Positions 15,918 to 24,747 of a DNA stretch of 64,000 nucleotides are shown here, piece after piece. The stretch's first letter is position 1; the number at the start of each line of letters is the position of its first letter. Where the stretch lies: assembly GCF_027557445.1 (NCBI RefSeq), contig NZ_CP106841.1, forward strand, positions 792,001-856,000, given 5' to 3'. Origin of the DNA: Paenalcaligenes faecalis. Its GTDB lineage: Bacteria; Pseudomonadota; Gammaproteobacteria; Burkholderiales; Burkholderiaceae_B. The notes below the pieces were generated by a model. That model was not told where the DNA came from. It did not search any database and worked only from the letters and a program-made list of their open reading frames with translations. Position numbers and translations under genes: made by a program.

Positions 15918-17697
15918 TCTACCGGGTGTATACCGGCACATTAATGAGCAAGGCGAAGTGCTTTATGTAGGCAAGGCGCGTGATTTAAAAAAACGCGTCT
16001 CGTCTTATTTTCAAAAAAACCTAAGCAGTCCGCGTATTGCTCAGATGGTCAAGCAAATAGCGCGCATAGAAATTACGGTAACTCGCTCTGAGGCCGAGGC
16101 TTTAATTCTTGAAAATAATCTGATAAAACGCTTGCAGCCGCGTTACAACATTTTATTCAGAGACGATAAATCCTATCCTTATTTAATGTTTAGTGCGCAC
16201 GAGATTCCGCGCATTGCCTATTTCCGAGGGAATACTAACCAGCCGGGTAGCTTTTATGGGCCTTACCCAAATGCGTGGGCGGTGCGTGAAAGCATGCAGA
16301 TTTTACAGCGTGTTTTTCGGTTACGTAGTTGTGAGGATGGTGTGTTTGCGAATCGCTCTCGTCCTTGTTTACTGCATCAAATCCGCCGATGTTCAGCGCC
16401 TTGTGTGGATTTAATTAGTCCTCTGGAATACCACGCTGATGTATTACGTGCTCAACAGTTTTTAGATGGTGATGCGGCAGGGGTCATGGGGCAGATAGAG
16501 CAACGCATGCTCAGCGCCTCAGAAAACTTAGCATTTGAACAGGCCGCTATTTTTCGCGATCAAATGAAGGCGCTGGCCTCTATATTGCAACAGCAAAATA
16601 TGGAGAGTACCCATCGCAATGAAGACGTCGATATCATTGCTGTGGTCGCCGCAGGTGGGCGTGTCTGCGTTAATTTAGCGATGGTGCGTGGTGGGCGTCA
16701 TTTAGGTGATAGGGCTTTTTTTCCGACTCAGGTAAAAGAGACGAACTTAACTCAGGTCGTAGAGGCCTTTGTAAGTCAGCACTATATAGAAAGACCTTTA
16801 CCCCCTGTGATCGTTAGTACACACCCCATTGAAGACCCCGAATTACTAGCGATAGTCGCAGAGCAAACGGGCATGAAAACTCGGGTGCTCACCAGACCTC
16901 AAGGTATGCGAAAAAGCTGGTTAGAACAAGCCGTAGCGAATGCAGAACTGGCTCTGAGTCGTTTATTAAATGAATCCATGAGTCGGGCCGCCCGTACATT
17001 AGCCTTAGCCGAGCAACTAGGTTTAGACACGGACACTGAGAGCTTAGAAAACTTACATATAGAGGGTTTTGATATTAGCCATACATCTGGAGAGGCGACA
17101 CAGGCTTCTTGTGTGGTTTATAAAAACCATGCGATGCAGCCATCGTTGTATAGACGCTACAATATCGTAGGTATTACCGAGGGTGATGACTATGCGGCGA
17201 TGCGCCAAGTTTTACAAAGACGCTTTGCACGTGTTGCTGAAGGGTTAGCTGAGCTTCCAGATGTGGTGCTGGTTGATGGGGGCAAAGGTCAGTTAAATAT
17301 TGCTAAAACCGTCTTTGCTGACTTGGGGTTGGACCAGCAGGTTTTAGTTGGTGTGGCTAAAGGCGAAGGACGAAAAGTGGGGTTAGAAACCTTGTTTTTT
17401 GCGGATGAGCGGGCTGAGGTCGCGTTAGGCGTTGGTTCTGCTGCGTTAATGTTAGTGGCTGAAATTCGTGATGAGGCCCATCGATTTGCAATAACGGGCA
17501 TGCGAGCTAAACGTGCTAAAGCTCGTAATGTGTCTCGTTTAGAGGACATTGACGGCGTGGGCCCAAAACGTCGACAACGCTTATTAACTCGTTTTGGTGG
17601 GCTGTCTGGTGTGGCGAACGCCAGTGTTGATGATTTGGCCTCGGTAGAGGGAATTTCTTTGGCCCTAGCTGAACGCATCTATTTTGCGTTACGCTAA
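15856..17697 (+). CDS. uvrC: Excinuclease ABC subunit C
   Basis: UvrC makes both incisions in nucleotide-excision repair. The 613-residue product shows the GIY-YIG domain ([26 protein letters not shown] and [10 protein letters not shown] at about 22–45), a UVR motif (about 205–240), the RNase-H-like 3'-endonuclease core ([10 protein letters not shown], about 473–482) and C-terminal (HhH)2 ([14 protein letters not shown], about 560–573). ATG 15856 lies inside the 3' end of nagZ, so translation of the two must be coupled. Confidence 0.97.
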   Translation: MSTTSKPSNFDLSTFLRQLPNLPGVYRHINEQGEVLYVGKARDLKKRVSSYFQKNLSSPRIAQMVKQIARIEITVTRSEAEALILENNLIKRLQPRYNILFRDDKSYPYLMFSAHEIPRIAYFRGNTNQPGSFYGPYPNAWAVRESMQILQRVFRLRSCEDGVFANRSRPCLLHQIRRCSAPCVDLISPLEYHADVLRAQQFLDGDAAGVMGQIEQRMLSASENLAFEQAAIFRDQMKALASILQQQNMESTHRNEDVDIIAVVAAGGRVCVNLAMVRGGRHLGDRAFFPTQVKETNLTQVVEAFVSQHYIERPLPPVIVSTHPIEDPELLAIVAEQTGMKTRVLTRPQGMRKSWLEQAVANAELALSRLLNESMSRAARTLALAEQLGLDTDTESLENLHIEGFDISHTSGEATQASCVVYKNHAMQPSLYRRYNIVGITEGDDYAAMRQVLQRRFARVAEGLAELPDVVLVDGGKGQLNIAKTVFADLGLDQQVLVGVAKGEGRKVGLETLFFADERAEVALGVGSAALMLVAEIRDEAHRFAITGMRAKRAKARNVSRLEDIDGVGPKRRQRLLTRFGGLSGVANASVDDLASVEGISLALAERIYFALR

Positions 17698-17727
17698 GGC
17701 ATGAGCCGTTACTTTATTGGTTGAGCT

Positions 17728-18300
17728 ATGCCTTTTAATTTGCCTATTGCCCTTACGTGGTTACGCATCGTATTTATTCCGTTAATTATTGCGCTATATT
17801 ATGTGCCGTATAGTTGGTTGTCGGACCCGCTGCGCGATACGATTGCAGCCAGTGTTTTTATTGTGGCAGCCTTAACCGATTGGTTTGATGGATGGCTAGC
17901 CAGAAAGTGGAATCAGACCTCTGCGTTTGGCGCTTTTTTAGATCCAGTGGCTGATAAATTAATGGTGTCTGCCGCCTTATTGTTATTGCTAAAAATTGGG
18001 CGCGTGGATACAGCTATTGCCTTTATTATTATCGGCAGAGAAATCACCATTTCTGCATTACGTGAATGGATGGCCCAGATCGGAGCCAGTGCCAGTGTGG
18101 CAGTGAGCTGGCTAGGTAAGATTAAAACCACCGCACAAATGGTTGCTATACCTTGTCTGCTTTACTATAAGGACTTATACGGTATTCCTACACGCTGGGT
18201 GGGTGGGATTTTAATTGTGGTGGCAGCCATTATGACGGTTTGGTCCATGTGTTATTACTTGAAAAAGGCATGGCCTGAAATTCTACGTCGTAGCCAATAA
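17728..18300 (+). CDS. pgsA: CDP-diacylglycerol–glycerol-3-phosphate 3-phosphatidyltransferase
   Basis: Inner-membrane enzyme of phosphatidylglycerol synthesis. The 190-residue protein carries the CDP-alcohol phosphotransferase signature DG-x2-AR-x8-G-x3-D-x3-D: DWFDGWLARKW (about 51–61) then GAFLDPVADK (about 68–77). Four or five hydrophobic helices surround it. It follows uvrC by 30 bases, a conserved pairing in proteobacteria. Confidence 0.95.
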   Translation: MPFNLPIALTWLRIVFIPLIIALYYVPYSWLSDPLRDTIAASVFIVAALTDWFDGWLARKWNQTSAFGAFLDPVADKLMVSAALLLLLKIGRVDTAIAFIIIGREITISALREWMAQIGASASVAVSWLGKIKTTAQMVAIPCLLYYKDLYGIPTRWVGGILIVVAAIMTVWSMCYYLKKAWPEILRRSQ

Positions 18301-18303
18301 CCC

Positions 18304-18514
18304 ATGACAGCATTAAGCGCGTTGAATCCAGATCAGCGTAAACAGAGAGACTGGCAAACTATATCCTTATTGGGATTAATTCATGCTAGCTCTCATTTTT
18401 TTCAGCTGATTTTACCGAGTCTTTTTTGGTCTAGGGACTTTTGCTTTTGTCATGTCGGGATTGCTTGCTGTGGCGGTAGCGCAAGCCGCTAATAGGACAA
18501 CGAGTCCATCTTAA
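18304..18514 (+). pseudogene. Remnant of an MFS transporter gene (large internal deletion)
   Basis: ATG 18304 opens a frame beginning MTALSALNPDQRKQRD and running into LIHASSHFFQLILPSLF, the typical first helix of a major-facilitator transporter. From 18428 a different frame reads GLGTFAFVMSGLLAVAVAQA and ends at TAA 18512–18514, which looks like the last helix and tail of such a protein. The two fragments are joined out of frame near 18420–18427, so roughly 300 or more codons have been lost. As it stands the N-terminal frame runs into nonsense and stops at 18492. It sits directly after pgsA and shares a terminator with queF. Confidence 0.75.
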
Positions 18515-18538
18515 AAAAGGCGGATAACCGCTTTTTTT
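18513..18538. terminator. Bidirectional terminator between the MFS remnant and queF
   Basis: AAAAAA-GGCGG–ataa–CCGC-TTTTTT: an 11-base stem (one G·T) with A- and T-runs, usable from both sides by the convergent genes. Confidence 0.88.
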
Positions 18539-19361
18539 ATTGCCTTACGGTACGAATATCTGCTACATCAATCGGGTGACTACTGCGCCAGGGGTTGATA
18601 TCTAGGCCTCCCCGGCGTGTATATCTTGCCATGACAAATAGTTGCTCCGGGTGGCAGGTCGCCATAATATCGTTATACATGCGTTCTACACAATGCTCGT
18701 GAAATTCGGTATGCATTCTAAAAGACACAATATAGCGTAATAGAGCGGCTTGATCGATTTGATCTCCTGTGTATTTGATCTGTACCGTCCCCCAATCTGG
18801 CTGCCCTGTAACGGGACAGTTAGATTTTAAAAGATGGGACACTAAGGTTTCATTCACCTTAGTTTGGCTATCTGCACAATGCAGTAATTCAGCATTGGGC
18901 TCATAGCAGTCAATGTCAATATCTAAGCCATCAATCAATTCACCATCTAAATGACTCATTAGAGGCCCACTGTAGGGGTGTAATTCGTGCAAAGACACCT
19001 CTACGTGCGCGCCAGCCACAGCACTTAAATCTTGCTCCATACTTTTTTTGACGGATTTGATGCTTTCAAAACGGCTTTCGTTAAATGAGTTTAAATATAA
19101 CTTAAATGACTTTGACTCAATCAGATGTGGGCTATTCCATGGCACATTAAACCGTCCTACCGCCACGATAGGCTTCCCTTTGGCATTAAGCCAAGAAACT
19201 TCATAGGCATACCAAATATCTGCACCATGCCAGGCCGTAGGTATGGTGAGAGAGGCTCGATTCGGTTCTCGTGCGATAGCAAACAACACACTGGGATCGT
19301 AATGCGAGGGGTAGTTAACATCTCTACCTAAAAGAGATTCACTGAGAGGATTCGTGCTCAT
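18537..19361 (-). CDS. queF: NADPH-dependent 7-cyano-7-deazaguanine reductase QueF
   Basis: QueF reduces preQ0 to preQ1 in queuosine biosynthesis. At 274 residues it is the long, two-domain type II (E. coli-like) form. The nucleophile Cys lies in LKSNCPVTGQPDWG (about 179–192), which also holds the catalytic Asp. The substrate Glu/His motif EFHEHCVERMYNDI is near 222–235. Start ATG 19361 faces the aceA promoter region. A second queuosine gene, queH, is at 36 kb. Confidence 0.95.
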   Translation of the reverse strand: MSTNPLSESLLGRDVNYPSHYDPSVLFAIAREPNRASLTIPTAWHGADIWYAYEVSWLNAKGKPIVAVGRFNVPWNSPHLIESKSFKLYLNSFNESRFESIKSVKKSMEQDLSAVAGAHVEVSLHELHPYSGPLMSHLDGELIDGLDIDIDCYEPNAELLHCADSQTKVNETLVSHLLKSNCPVTGQPDWGTVQIKYTGDQIDQAALLRYIVSFRMHTEFHEHCVERMYNDIMATCHPEQLFVMARYTRRGGLDINPWRSSHPIDVADIRTVRQ

Positions 19362-19401
19362 GATAGTGCGCTTTTTTTAGATTTTAAAAGAAGAGTGAAA
19401 T

Positions 19402-19428
19402 GGCATTATCCCACATTGTGGAAATGCC
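19402..19428. promoter_or_regulatory. Nested inverted repeat upstream of queF
   Basis: GGCATT (19402–19407) and AATGCC (19423–19428) enclose CCACA–T–TGTGG (19411–19421). On the minus strand it lies 41–67 bases before the queF start, just inside a TATATAAG-like -10, so it could be a 5'-leader hairpin or an operator. It does not match the preQ1 riboswitch patterns I know. Confidence 0.35.
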
Positions 19429-19470
19429 GTCTTATATAGTGAAAAACAGGTGTTGCTATGCACAAAAAAT

Positions 19471-19493
19471 AGTTTCATAACGAGAAGTTTCAT
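19471..19493 (+). repeat. Direct repeat AGTTTCAT in the aceA upstream region
   Basis: AGTTTCAT occurs at 19471–19478 and 19486–19493, 15 bases apart, in the 286-base queF–aceA gap. Spacing near one and a half turns does not point to a particular regulator; it may be an activator or repressor site for aceA. The rest of the gap is A/T-rich, without other clear motifs. Confidence 0.3.
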
Positions 19494-19647
19494 TTCACAT
19501 CACAAAATAAAAATCATAAGTCATTGATTTGTATAGTTATAAAAATAGGTCTTATATAAGATATAAGTGTTGCTCGACGGAGGTCGTTTACGTAGAATTT
19601 AACTCATAAACAAAGCAGATCTATTTACTAATCAAAGGAGAGCAGTT

Positions 19648-20940
19648 ATGAGTAACCGTGAAACAGAAATTCGCAATCTACAAAAAGAATGGGCCGAGAA
19701 TCCTCGCTGGCAGGGCATCAAACGCAATTACAGCGCAGAGGACGTAATTCGTTTGCGTGGCTCCATGGTAGAAGAGCACACCTTAGCTCGTCGTGGCGCA
19801 GAAAAACTATGGCGCCTTGTTAACGATGAGCCCTTTGTGAATAGCTTAGGCGCGTTAACTGGTAACCAAGCAATGCAGCAGGTTAAAGCGGGTTTAAAAG
19901 CCATTTACCTATCTGGATGGCAGGTAGCTGGAGATGCGAACTTAGCATCTGAAATGTACCCAGACCAATCTTTATACCCCATTAACTCCGTACCTACCGT
20001 AGTAACGCGTATCAATAACACCCTACGTCGTTGTGATCAGATTCAGTGGTCCGAAGGTGTAAACCCAGGTGATGACGGATATATTGATTACTTTGCGCCG
20101 ATTGTTGCCGATGCTGAAGCCGGTTTTGGTGGTGTACTCAATGCCTTTGAGTTGATGAAGTCCATGATTAATGCGGGTGCGTCAGGTGTTCACTTTGAAG
20201 ACCAATTGGCCTCCGTTAAAAAATGTGGCCACTTAGGCGGTAAAGTATTAGTACCTACACGCGAAGCCGTTGCTAAACTAACAGCCGCTCGTTTGGCTGC
20301 TGACGTGATGAACGTACCTACGCTCATTTTAGCTCGTACAGATGCAGATGCCGCTGATCTGGTCACAAGCGATGTGGATGATAATGACAAACCATTCATC
20401 ACTGGCGAACGTACAGTAGAAGGCTTCTTCCGTACTAAGGCCGGTTTGGATCAAGCGATTTCTCGTGGTTTGGCTTACGCGCCTTATGCTGATTTGATCT
20501 GGTGCGAAACAGCAACGCCTGACTTAGAATACGCACGCAAATTTGCCGAGGCCATCCATCGTCAGTTCCCGGGTAAATTATTGTCCTACAACTGCTCACC
20601 TTCCTTTAACTGGAAGAAAAACTTGGATGACGCAACTATTGCGAAATTCCAACGTGAATTGGGTGCGATGGGTTACAAATACCAGTTCATTACATTGGCC
20701 GGTTTCCATGCATTGAACTACGGCATGTTTGATTTAGCTTACGGTTACGCTCGTGAAAACATGACGGCTTTTGTTAACTTACAAGAGCGCGAGTTTGCTG
20801 CTGCTGAGCGAGGTTTCACCGCAGTACGCCATCAACGCGAAGTCGGTACCGGTTACTTTGATGCCGTAACCCAGACCATCGAAGGGGGTCAGTCCTCAAC
20901 CACAGCGCTCAGTGGCTCCACAGAGGCAGCCCAGTTCTAA
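19648..20940 (+). CDS. aceA: Isocitrate lyase
   Basis: First enzyme of the glyoxylate shunt: cleaves isocitrate to glyoxylate and succinate, allowing growth on acetate or acetyl-CoA sources such as phenylacetate and fatty acids. The 430-residue protein has the signature [10 protein letters not shown] (about 191–200) with the active-site Cys, the Mg-binding [10 protein letters not shown] (about 151–160) and YNCSPSFNW (about 314–322). AAAGGAGAG precedes ATG 19648. Malate synthase is not in the window. Confidence 0.97.
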   Translation: MSNRETEIRNLQKEWAENPRWQGIKRNYSAEDVIRLRGSMVEEHTLARRGAEKLWRLVNDEPFVNSLGALTGNQAMQQVKAGLKAIYLSGWQVAGDANLASEMYPDQSLYPINSVPTVVTRINNTLRRCDQIQWSEGVNPGDDGYIDYFAPIVADAEAGFGGVLNAFELMKSMINAGASGVHFEDQLASVKKCGHLGGKVLVPTREAVAKLTAARLAADVMNVPTLILARTDADAADLVTSDVDDNDKPFITGERTVEGFFRTKAGLDQAISRGLAYAPYADLIWCETATPDLEYARKFAEAIHRQFPGKLLSYNCSPSFNWKKNLDDATIAKFQRELGAMGYKYQFITLAGFHALNYGMFDLAYGYARENMTAFVNLQEREFAAAERGFTAVRHQREVGTGYFDAVTQTIEGGQSSTTALSGSTEAAQF

Positions 20941-20990
20941 GTGGTGTCGATTAACGACAAAATTGAACAGTAGTTGTAGTCTTAGTCTAG

Positions 20991-21019
20991 AAGCCCTTAA
21001 ACTATCCCTTTAAGGGCTT
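20991..21019 (+). terminator. Hairpin after aceA
   Basis: AAGCCCTTAAA / TTTAAGGGCTT, an 11-base perfect stem with a 7-base loop, 50 bases after the stop. Only a short T-rich tail (CAGCTTTATG) follows. Confidence 0.6.
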
Positions 21020-21054
21020 CAGCTTTATGTGCTCTCAATGTGTAGCTAACTTGT

Positions 21055-21094
21055 TTGATTTAGGTCTAAAAGCTATATTCATATTTGTTATAAT
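21055..21094 (+). promoter_or_regulatory. cco operon promoter with candidate Fnr box
   Basis: A perfect extended -10, TGTTATAAT (21086–21094), predicts a start near 21101. TTGAT–TTAG–GTCTA at 21055–21068 matches eight of ten Fnr positions with a perfect left half; its centre is about -40 to -41, the class II activating position. There is no good -35, as expected for an activated promoter. Fnr activation of cco genes is established in other proteobacteria; here it is inferred. Confidence 0.55.
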
Positions 21095-21106
21095 ATAGTG
21101 ATACCT

Positions 21107-22066
21107 ATGCGCGCTTACTCTATTTTTTCTATTCCTGAAGGTATTTCTGCAGCCGATCGTTTGCATCGGCGGCGTATGCTTGCTCGTTTGGGCTTAGCCT
21201 GGCTGATGATGATGCAGGTAATGACGCTGGCTTTTCCCGGCTATTTGCGCTCTGATTCCATGCAGCCAGACACGCTTGATACATTAGACAAAGCCATTTA
21301 TCTGATGAACTGGGCGGCTTTGCTGTTAACTGTTCCCGTGATGATGTATTGTGCTATTCCCATTTGGAAAGGGGCATGGAACAGTCTTAAACATGGCCGT
21401 GTTGGCATGGATGTGCCGGTAGGCCTCGGTATTCTGATTGCTTTTATTCCCAGTGTATATACCACTTGGGTTGGACAGGGCGAGGTCTACTTTGACTCTG
21501 TCACCATGTTTGTGGCTTTTTTATTAACAGCCCGTTATCTAGAGCTCTGTGCTCGTCAGTCTATTCATCGTGGCCAAGCCCACGAATATATCGAAAATTT
21601 ACGTACGTCCCTAACACGACATTCTAATAAGCTTGCATTCTGGTTCGTGTCTATACAGGTCGTATTGGCGATTGTATTTGGTGTGGCGTGGCTTTATTAC
21701 CGCCCTGATCATGCAATTGCTGTGGTGGTCTCTCTGTTTGTCATGAGCTGCCCTTGTGCTCTTTCTATGGCGGTGCCTACGGCTGTCGCTTCTGCACATG
21801 CTGGGGTTAGTATTCAACCCGCTACTGGCTCAGCTGAATTACAAGCTGTAGCAGATCGCACTACTTCCATTTCCAAACAAAATTTGTATGGTTCTATCGT
21901 CTGGCATTTGTTAATGACGCCATTAGCCGCTATAGGACTGGTCGCCCCTTGGGTAGCAGCGATATCAATGCTGTTATCTTCTCTATTAGTTGCTTATAAT
22001 TCGTGGCGCTTGTATCGCCAACGATTAACTTTAGCTGCCCAACCCGCAGCCAATCCAACGGTGTAA
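21107..22066 (+). CDS. CcoI-like membrane protein lacking all P-type ATPase cytoplasmic domains
   Basis: Full CcoI/FixI is a ~750–800-aa P1B copper ATPase needed for cbb3 oxidase assembly. This 319-residue version keeps the membrane part: helices near 26–46, 65–86, 103–123, 130–148, 175–198, 203–230 with the metal-binding CPC at 215–217, 261–281 and 283–301. It has no N-terminal HMA domain, no A-domain TGE between helices 4 and 5 (linker about 148–174), and no DKTGT or GDGxND between helices 6 and 7 (linker about 231–260). The frame is intact and codon use is ordinary, so it seems kept rather than decaying. ATG 21107 gives an almost leaderless mRNA; GTG 21098 is an alternative start. It is followed by ccoS and ccoNOQP. 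Confidence 0.85.
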   Translation: MRAYSIFSIPEGISAADRLHRRRMLARLGLAWLMMMQVMTLAFPGYLRSDSMQPDTLDTLDKAIYLMNWAALLLTVPVMMYCAIPIWKGAWNSLKHGRVGMDVPVGLGILIAFIPSVYTTWVGQGEVYFDSVTMFVAFLLTARYLELCARQSIHRGQAHEYIENLRTSLTRHSNKLAFWFVSIQVVLAIVFGVAWLYYRPDHAIAVVVSLFVMSCPCALSMAVPTAVASAHAGVSIQPATGSAELQAVADRTTSISKQNLYGSIVWHLLMTPLAAIGLVAPWVAAISMLLSSLLVAYNSWRLYRQRLTLAAQPAANPTV

Positions 22067-22068
22067 TT

Positions 22069-22230
22069 ATGCTCGACTCGATGTTGTTGTTAATCCCGTT
22101 GTCTTTGCTGTTTGTGTTGTTTATCGCAGTGGCATTATGGTGGGCTGTTTTTTCAGGCCAATTCGAAAATGCAAATAAAGAGGGCGAGGCCATACTCAAG
22201 GATGATGATAGTACAAACGTTGATAAATAA
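22069..22230 (+). CDS. ccoS: cbb3 oxidase maturation protein CcoS
   Basis: A 53-residue single-span protein. CcoS is needed for putting cofactors into cbb3 oxidase. The family pattern is complete: one helix (LLLIPLSLLFVLFIAVALWW), then WAVFSGQF and a C-terminal acidic ILKDDDS. ATG 22069 follows the ccoI-like stop by two bases; upstream in-frame codons overlap that gene and are not used. Confidence 0.93.
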   Translation: MLDSMLLLIPLSLLFVLFIAVALWWAVFSGQFENANKEGEAILKDDDSTNVDK

Positions 22231-22344
22231 CGTCTTGTTACAATCTTCGAACATAAGCTAATAGTCAATGGGGTTTATGCTAAATCCCAATTGTTAGCTG
22301 ATGTGCTTATTATGAAAGTATTATGTCGCATTGCGCTTAATACT

Positions 22345-22370
22345 CCGAGCAGTGGGCAAATACAGCTCGG
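22345..22370 (+). promoter_or_regulatory. Inverted repeat in the ccoN leader
   Basis: CCGAGC (22345–22350) and GCTCGG (22365–22370), with partly matching A/T flanks, lie about 40 bases before the ccoN start in the 177-base ccoS–ccoN gap. It may be an mRNA hairpin that sets ccoN levels apart from ccoS, or an operator. Confidence 0.35.
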
Positions 22371-22407
22371 TTATTAGTTTGTATATTTGTTAAAAGAGGG
22401 GAAGCAA

Positions 22408-23895
22408 ATGGGCACTTCCGATGTTGTCGGAAAACAGGCCGAAGTCTTCAACTACGGGGTTGTGCGACAGTTCGCTGTCATGTCCGTAGTGTGGGCTGTA
22501 GTTGGTATGGGGGTCGGGGTTCTGATCGCTATGCAACTCATCTGGCCTGAATTAAACTTTGAGACACCTTGGTTCACGTATGGTCGTATTCGTCCATTAC
22601 ACACGAACTTGGTGATTTTTGCATTCGGTGGTAGCGCGCTTTTTGCAACATCTTATTACGTTGCGCAGCGTACCTGTCAGACACGTTTGTTTGCGGGCCC
22701 ACTGGCGACTTATACTTTTTGGGGCTGGCAGCTCGCGATGGTAGGTGCTTTATTGACACTACCTCAGGGTTTTAACAGCAGCAAAGAATACGCCGAACTC
22801 GAATGGCCGATTGATTTATTAATCTTAACGGTTTGGGTTTGTTACATGATTGTGTTTTTTGGCACGTTGGTAAAACGTCGTGTCAGCCACATCTATGTTG
22901 CTAACTGGTTCTTCGGTGCTTTTATTATCGTAATTGCAGTACTGCACATCTTTAACAACATGGAACTACCTGTTTCCATGTGGAAATCTTATTCAGCCTA
23001 TGCTGGGGTACAAGATGCGATGGTACAGTGGTGGTATGGGCATAATGCGGTGGGTTTCTTCTTAACCACTAGCTTCTTGGGCATGATGTACTACTTTGTG
23101 CCTAAACAAGCAGAGCGTCCAATTTACTCCTACCGTTTATCCATTGTTCACTTCTGGGCATTGGCATTTACGTACATGTGGGCGGGCTCTCACCACTTGC
23201 ATTTCACCTCCTTACCTGACTGGACTCAGTCTTTAGGGATGGCGTTCTCTTTGATCTTATTGGCTCCTTCTTGGGGCGGTATGATTAACGGTATTATGAC
23301 TCTGTCTGGTGCCTGGAATCGTTTGCGTACAGACCCTATCTTGAAGTTCCTAGTTGTAGCGGTATCTTTCTACGGTATGTCTACCTTTGAAGGCTCCATG
23401 ATGGCGATCCGTACCGTTAACTCCTTGTCTCACTATACCGATTGGACAGTAGGTCACGTACACTCGGGTGCTTTAGGCTGGGTTGCCATGGTGACTTTTG
23501 GCTCCTTGTACTACATGATTCCTCGCTTGTATGGTCGTGTATCTATGGCCCAACCTAAATGGGTTGAGCTGCACTTCTGGCTAGCGACACTAGGTGTTGT
23601 GCTATACATTTCCGCTATGTGGATCTCTGGCGTGATGCAGGGTCTAATGTGGCGTGCCACCGGTGACGACGGTATGTTGGTTTACAGCTTTGTTGAAAGC
23701 GTAAAAGCCTCTTACCCCTTCTATGCAATTCGTGCCTTAGGCGGTGTGATGTTCTTATCTGGCGCTATTTTGATGCTAGTTAATACACTCATGACCATTA
23801 AAGGTCAGCCACGTGTTAACCCCGTGGTCCCTTTGAAAAACCCAGGCGCTCGTGAACCCGGCTTAGTTGGTCCTGCCGAAGTTGCTGCAGGCTAA
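22408..23895 (+). CDS. ccoN: cbb3-type cytochrome c oxidase subunit I
   Basis: Catalytic heme–copper subunit that reduces O2 at a high-affinity b3–CuB centre and pumps protons. The 495-residue product has about 12 helices and the histidine ligands of the family: [14 protein letters not shown] (low-spin heme), [13 protein letters not shown] (CuB His, about 216–228), [13 protein letters not shown] (about 259–271) and [13 protein letters not shown] (about 345–357). ATG 22408 is preceded by AGAGGGGAAG; an in-frame codon at 22387 overlaps that site. The 177-base gap upstream may hold a second promoter. Confidence 0.97.
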   Translation: MGTSDVVGKQAEVFNYGVVRQFAVMSVVWAVVGMGVGVLIAMQLIWPELNFETPWFTYGRIRPLHTNLVIFAFGGSALFATSYYVAQRTCQTRLFAGPLATYTFWGWQLAMVGALLTLPQGFNSSKEYAELEWPIDLLILTVWVCYMIVFFGTLVKRRVSHIYVANWFFGAFIIVIAVLHIFNNMELPVSMWKSYSAYAGVQDAMVQWWYGHNAVGFFLTTSFLGMMYYFVPKQAERPIYSYRLSIVHFWALAFTYMWAGSHHLHFTSLPDWTQSLGMAFSLILLAPSWGGMINGIMTLSGAWNRLRTDPILKFLVVAVSFYGMSTFEGSMMAIRTVNSLSHYTDWTVGHVHSGALGWVAMVTFGSLYYMIPRLYGRVSMAQPKWVELHFWLATLGVVLYISAMWISGVMQGLMWRATGDDGMLVYSFVESVKASYPFYAIRALGGVMFLSGAILMLVNTLMTIKGQPRVNPVVPLKNPGAREPGLVGPAEVAAG

Positions 23896-23905
23896 GGATA
23901 GATCA

Positions 23906-24568
23906 ATGTCTAACGAGAAGAAAAAGTTTTTTTCCCATGCTACGGTGGAAACGAACGTAGGTCTTTTGATGATTTGTACTTTCATCGTGATTGCGATGGC
24001 AGGTTTAGTACAAATCGTGCCTCTGTTCTTCCAACACTCAACCACTACTCCTACCGAAGGCGTAACACCTTATGAGCCACTACACTTGATTGGTCGTGAT
24101 ATCTACATCCGTGAAGGTTGTGTAGGCTGTCACTCCCAACAGGTTCGTATGTTGGAGTCAGAGGTACGTCGTTACGGTCCTTACTCTCTAGCTGGTGAAT
24201 CCGTCTATGACCATCCCTTCTTATGGGGCTCCAAACGTACAGGTCCAGACTTGGCTCGTGTAGGTCAGCGTTACACAGACGAGTGGCATCGTATTCACTT
24301 ACGTAATCCACGCGACGTAGTACGCGAATCCAATATGCCAGCCTATCCTTGGTTGCAGCGTAATTCAGTCGAAGACTGGAACGTTCAAAAACGTATGGAA
24401 GTGCTACGTAAATTGGGTGTACCGTACACCGATGAGCAAATTGCTAAAGCTCCGGATGCCTTAAAAGGTAAAACCGAAGAAGACGCAATCGTTGCATATT
24501 TACAAGGTTTGGGAGTCCAAGGTCGTGCTGCTGCTGAAGCCGCGGTGGCCGAGGGGAGACACCAATAA
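23906..24568 (+). CDS. ccoO: cbb3-type cytochrome c oxidase subunit II (monoheme)
   Basis: Membrane-anchored c-type cytochrome that relays electrons to CcoN. The 220-residue product has one N-terminal helix (about 18–42) and the heme site GCVGCHSQQ (Cys72, Cys75, His76); the axial Met lies in [11 protein letters not shown] chose ATG 23906; an upstream in-frame start at 23867 would lie within ccoN. It ends TAATG, sharing one base with ccoQ. Confidence 0.97.
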   Translation: MSNEKKKFFSHATVETNVGLLMICTFIVIAMAGLVQIVPLFFQHSTTTPTEGVTPYEPLHLIGRDIYIREGCVGCHSQQVRMLESEVRRYGPYSLAGESVYDHPFLWGSKRTGPDLARVGQRYTDEWHRIHLRNPRDVVRESNMPAYPWLQRNSVEDWNVQKRMEVLRKLGVPYTDEQIAKAPDALKGKTEEDAIVAYLQGLGVQGRAAAEAAVAEGRHQ

Positions 24569-24747
24569 TGGTTGGCATCTTAAATGGTATTGCCACAGCA
24601 CTAGGTTTACTTACCTTTTTGGGAATTATTGCTTGGGCGTGGTCTAAGGGCCGCTCCAAGGCTAACCATGATGCATCTATGCTGCCTTTTGACTTGCCCG
24701 ATGAAGGGCAGGTCGAAAAGCCGAAAGTAGGGGATTCGAATGAGTGA
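24568..24747 (+). CDS. ccoQ: cbb3 oxidase small subunit CcoQ
   Basis: A 59-residue single-span protein that stabilises the CcoP–CcoNO complex. It begins [20 protein letters not shown], continues IAWAWSKGRSK after the helix, and ends in an acidic tail with FDLPDEG, the usual CcoQ layout. The start codon overlaps the ccoO stop by one base, and its end overlaps ccoP by eight, so all three are translationally coupled. Confidence 0.92.
   Translation: MVGILNGIATALGLLTFLGIIAWAWSKGRSKANHDASMLPFDLPDEGQVEKPKVGDSNE

Noticed and set aside
17289-17678. 129-codon ORF antisense to uvrC
   Set aside because: uvrC is certain in this region; the antisense product is low-complexity Ala/Ser/Arg/Pro and has no start signal.
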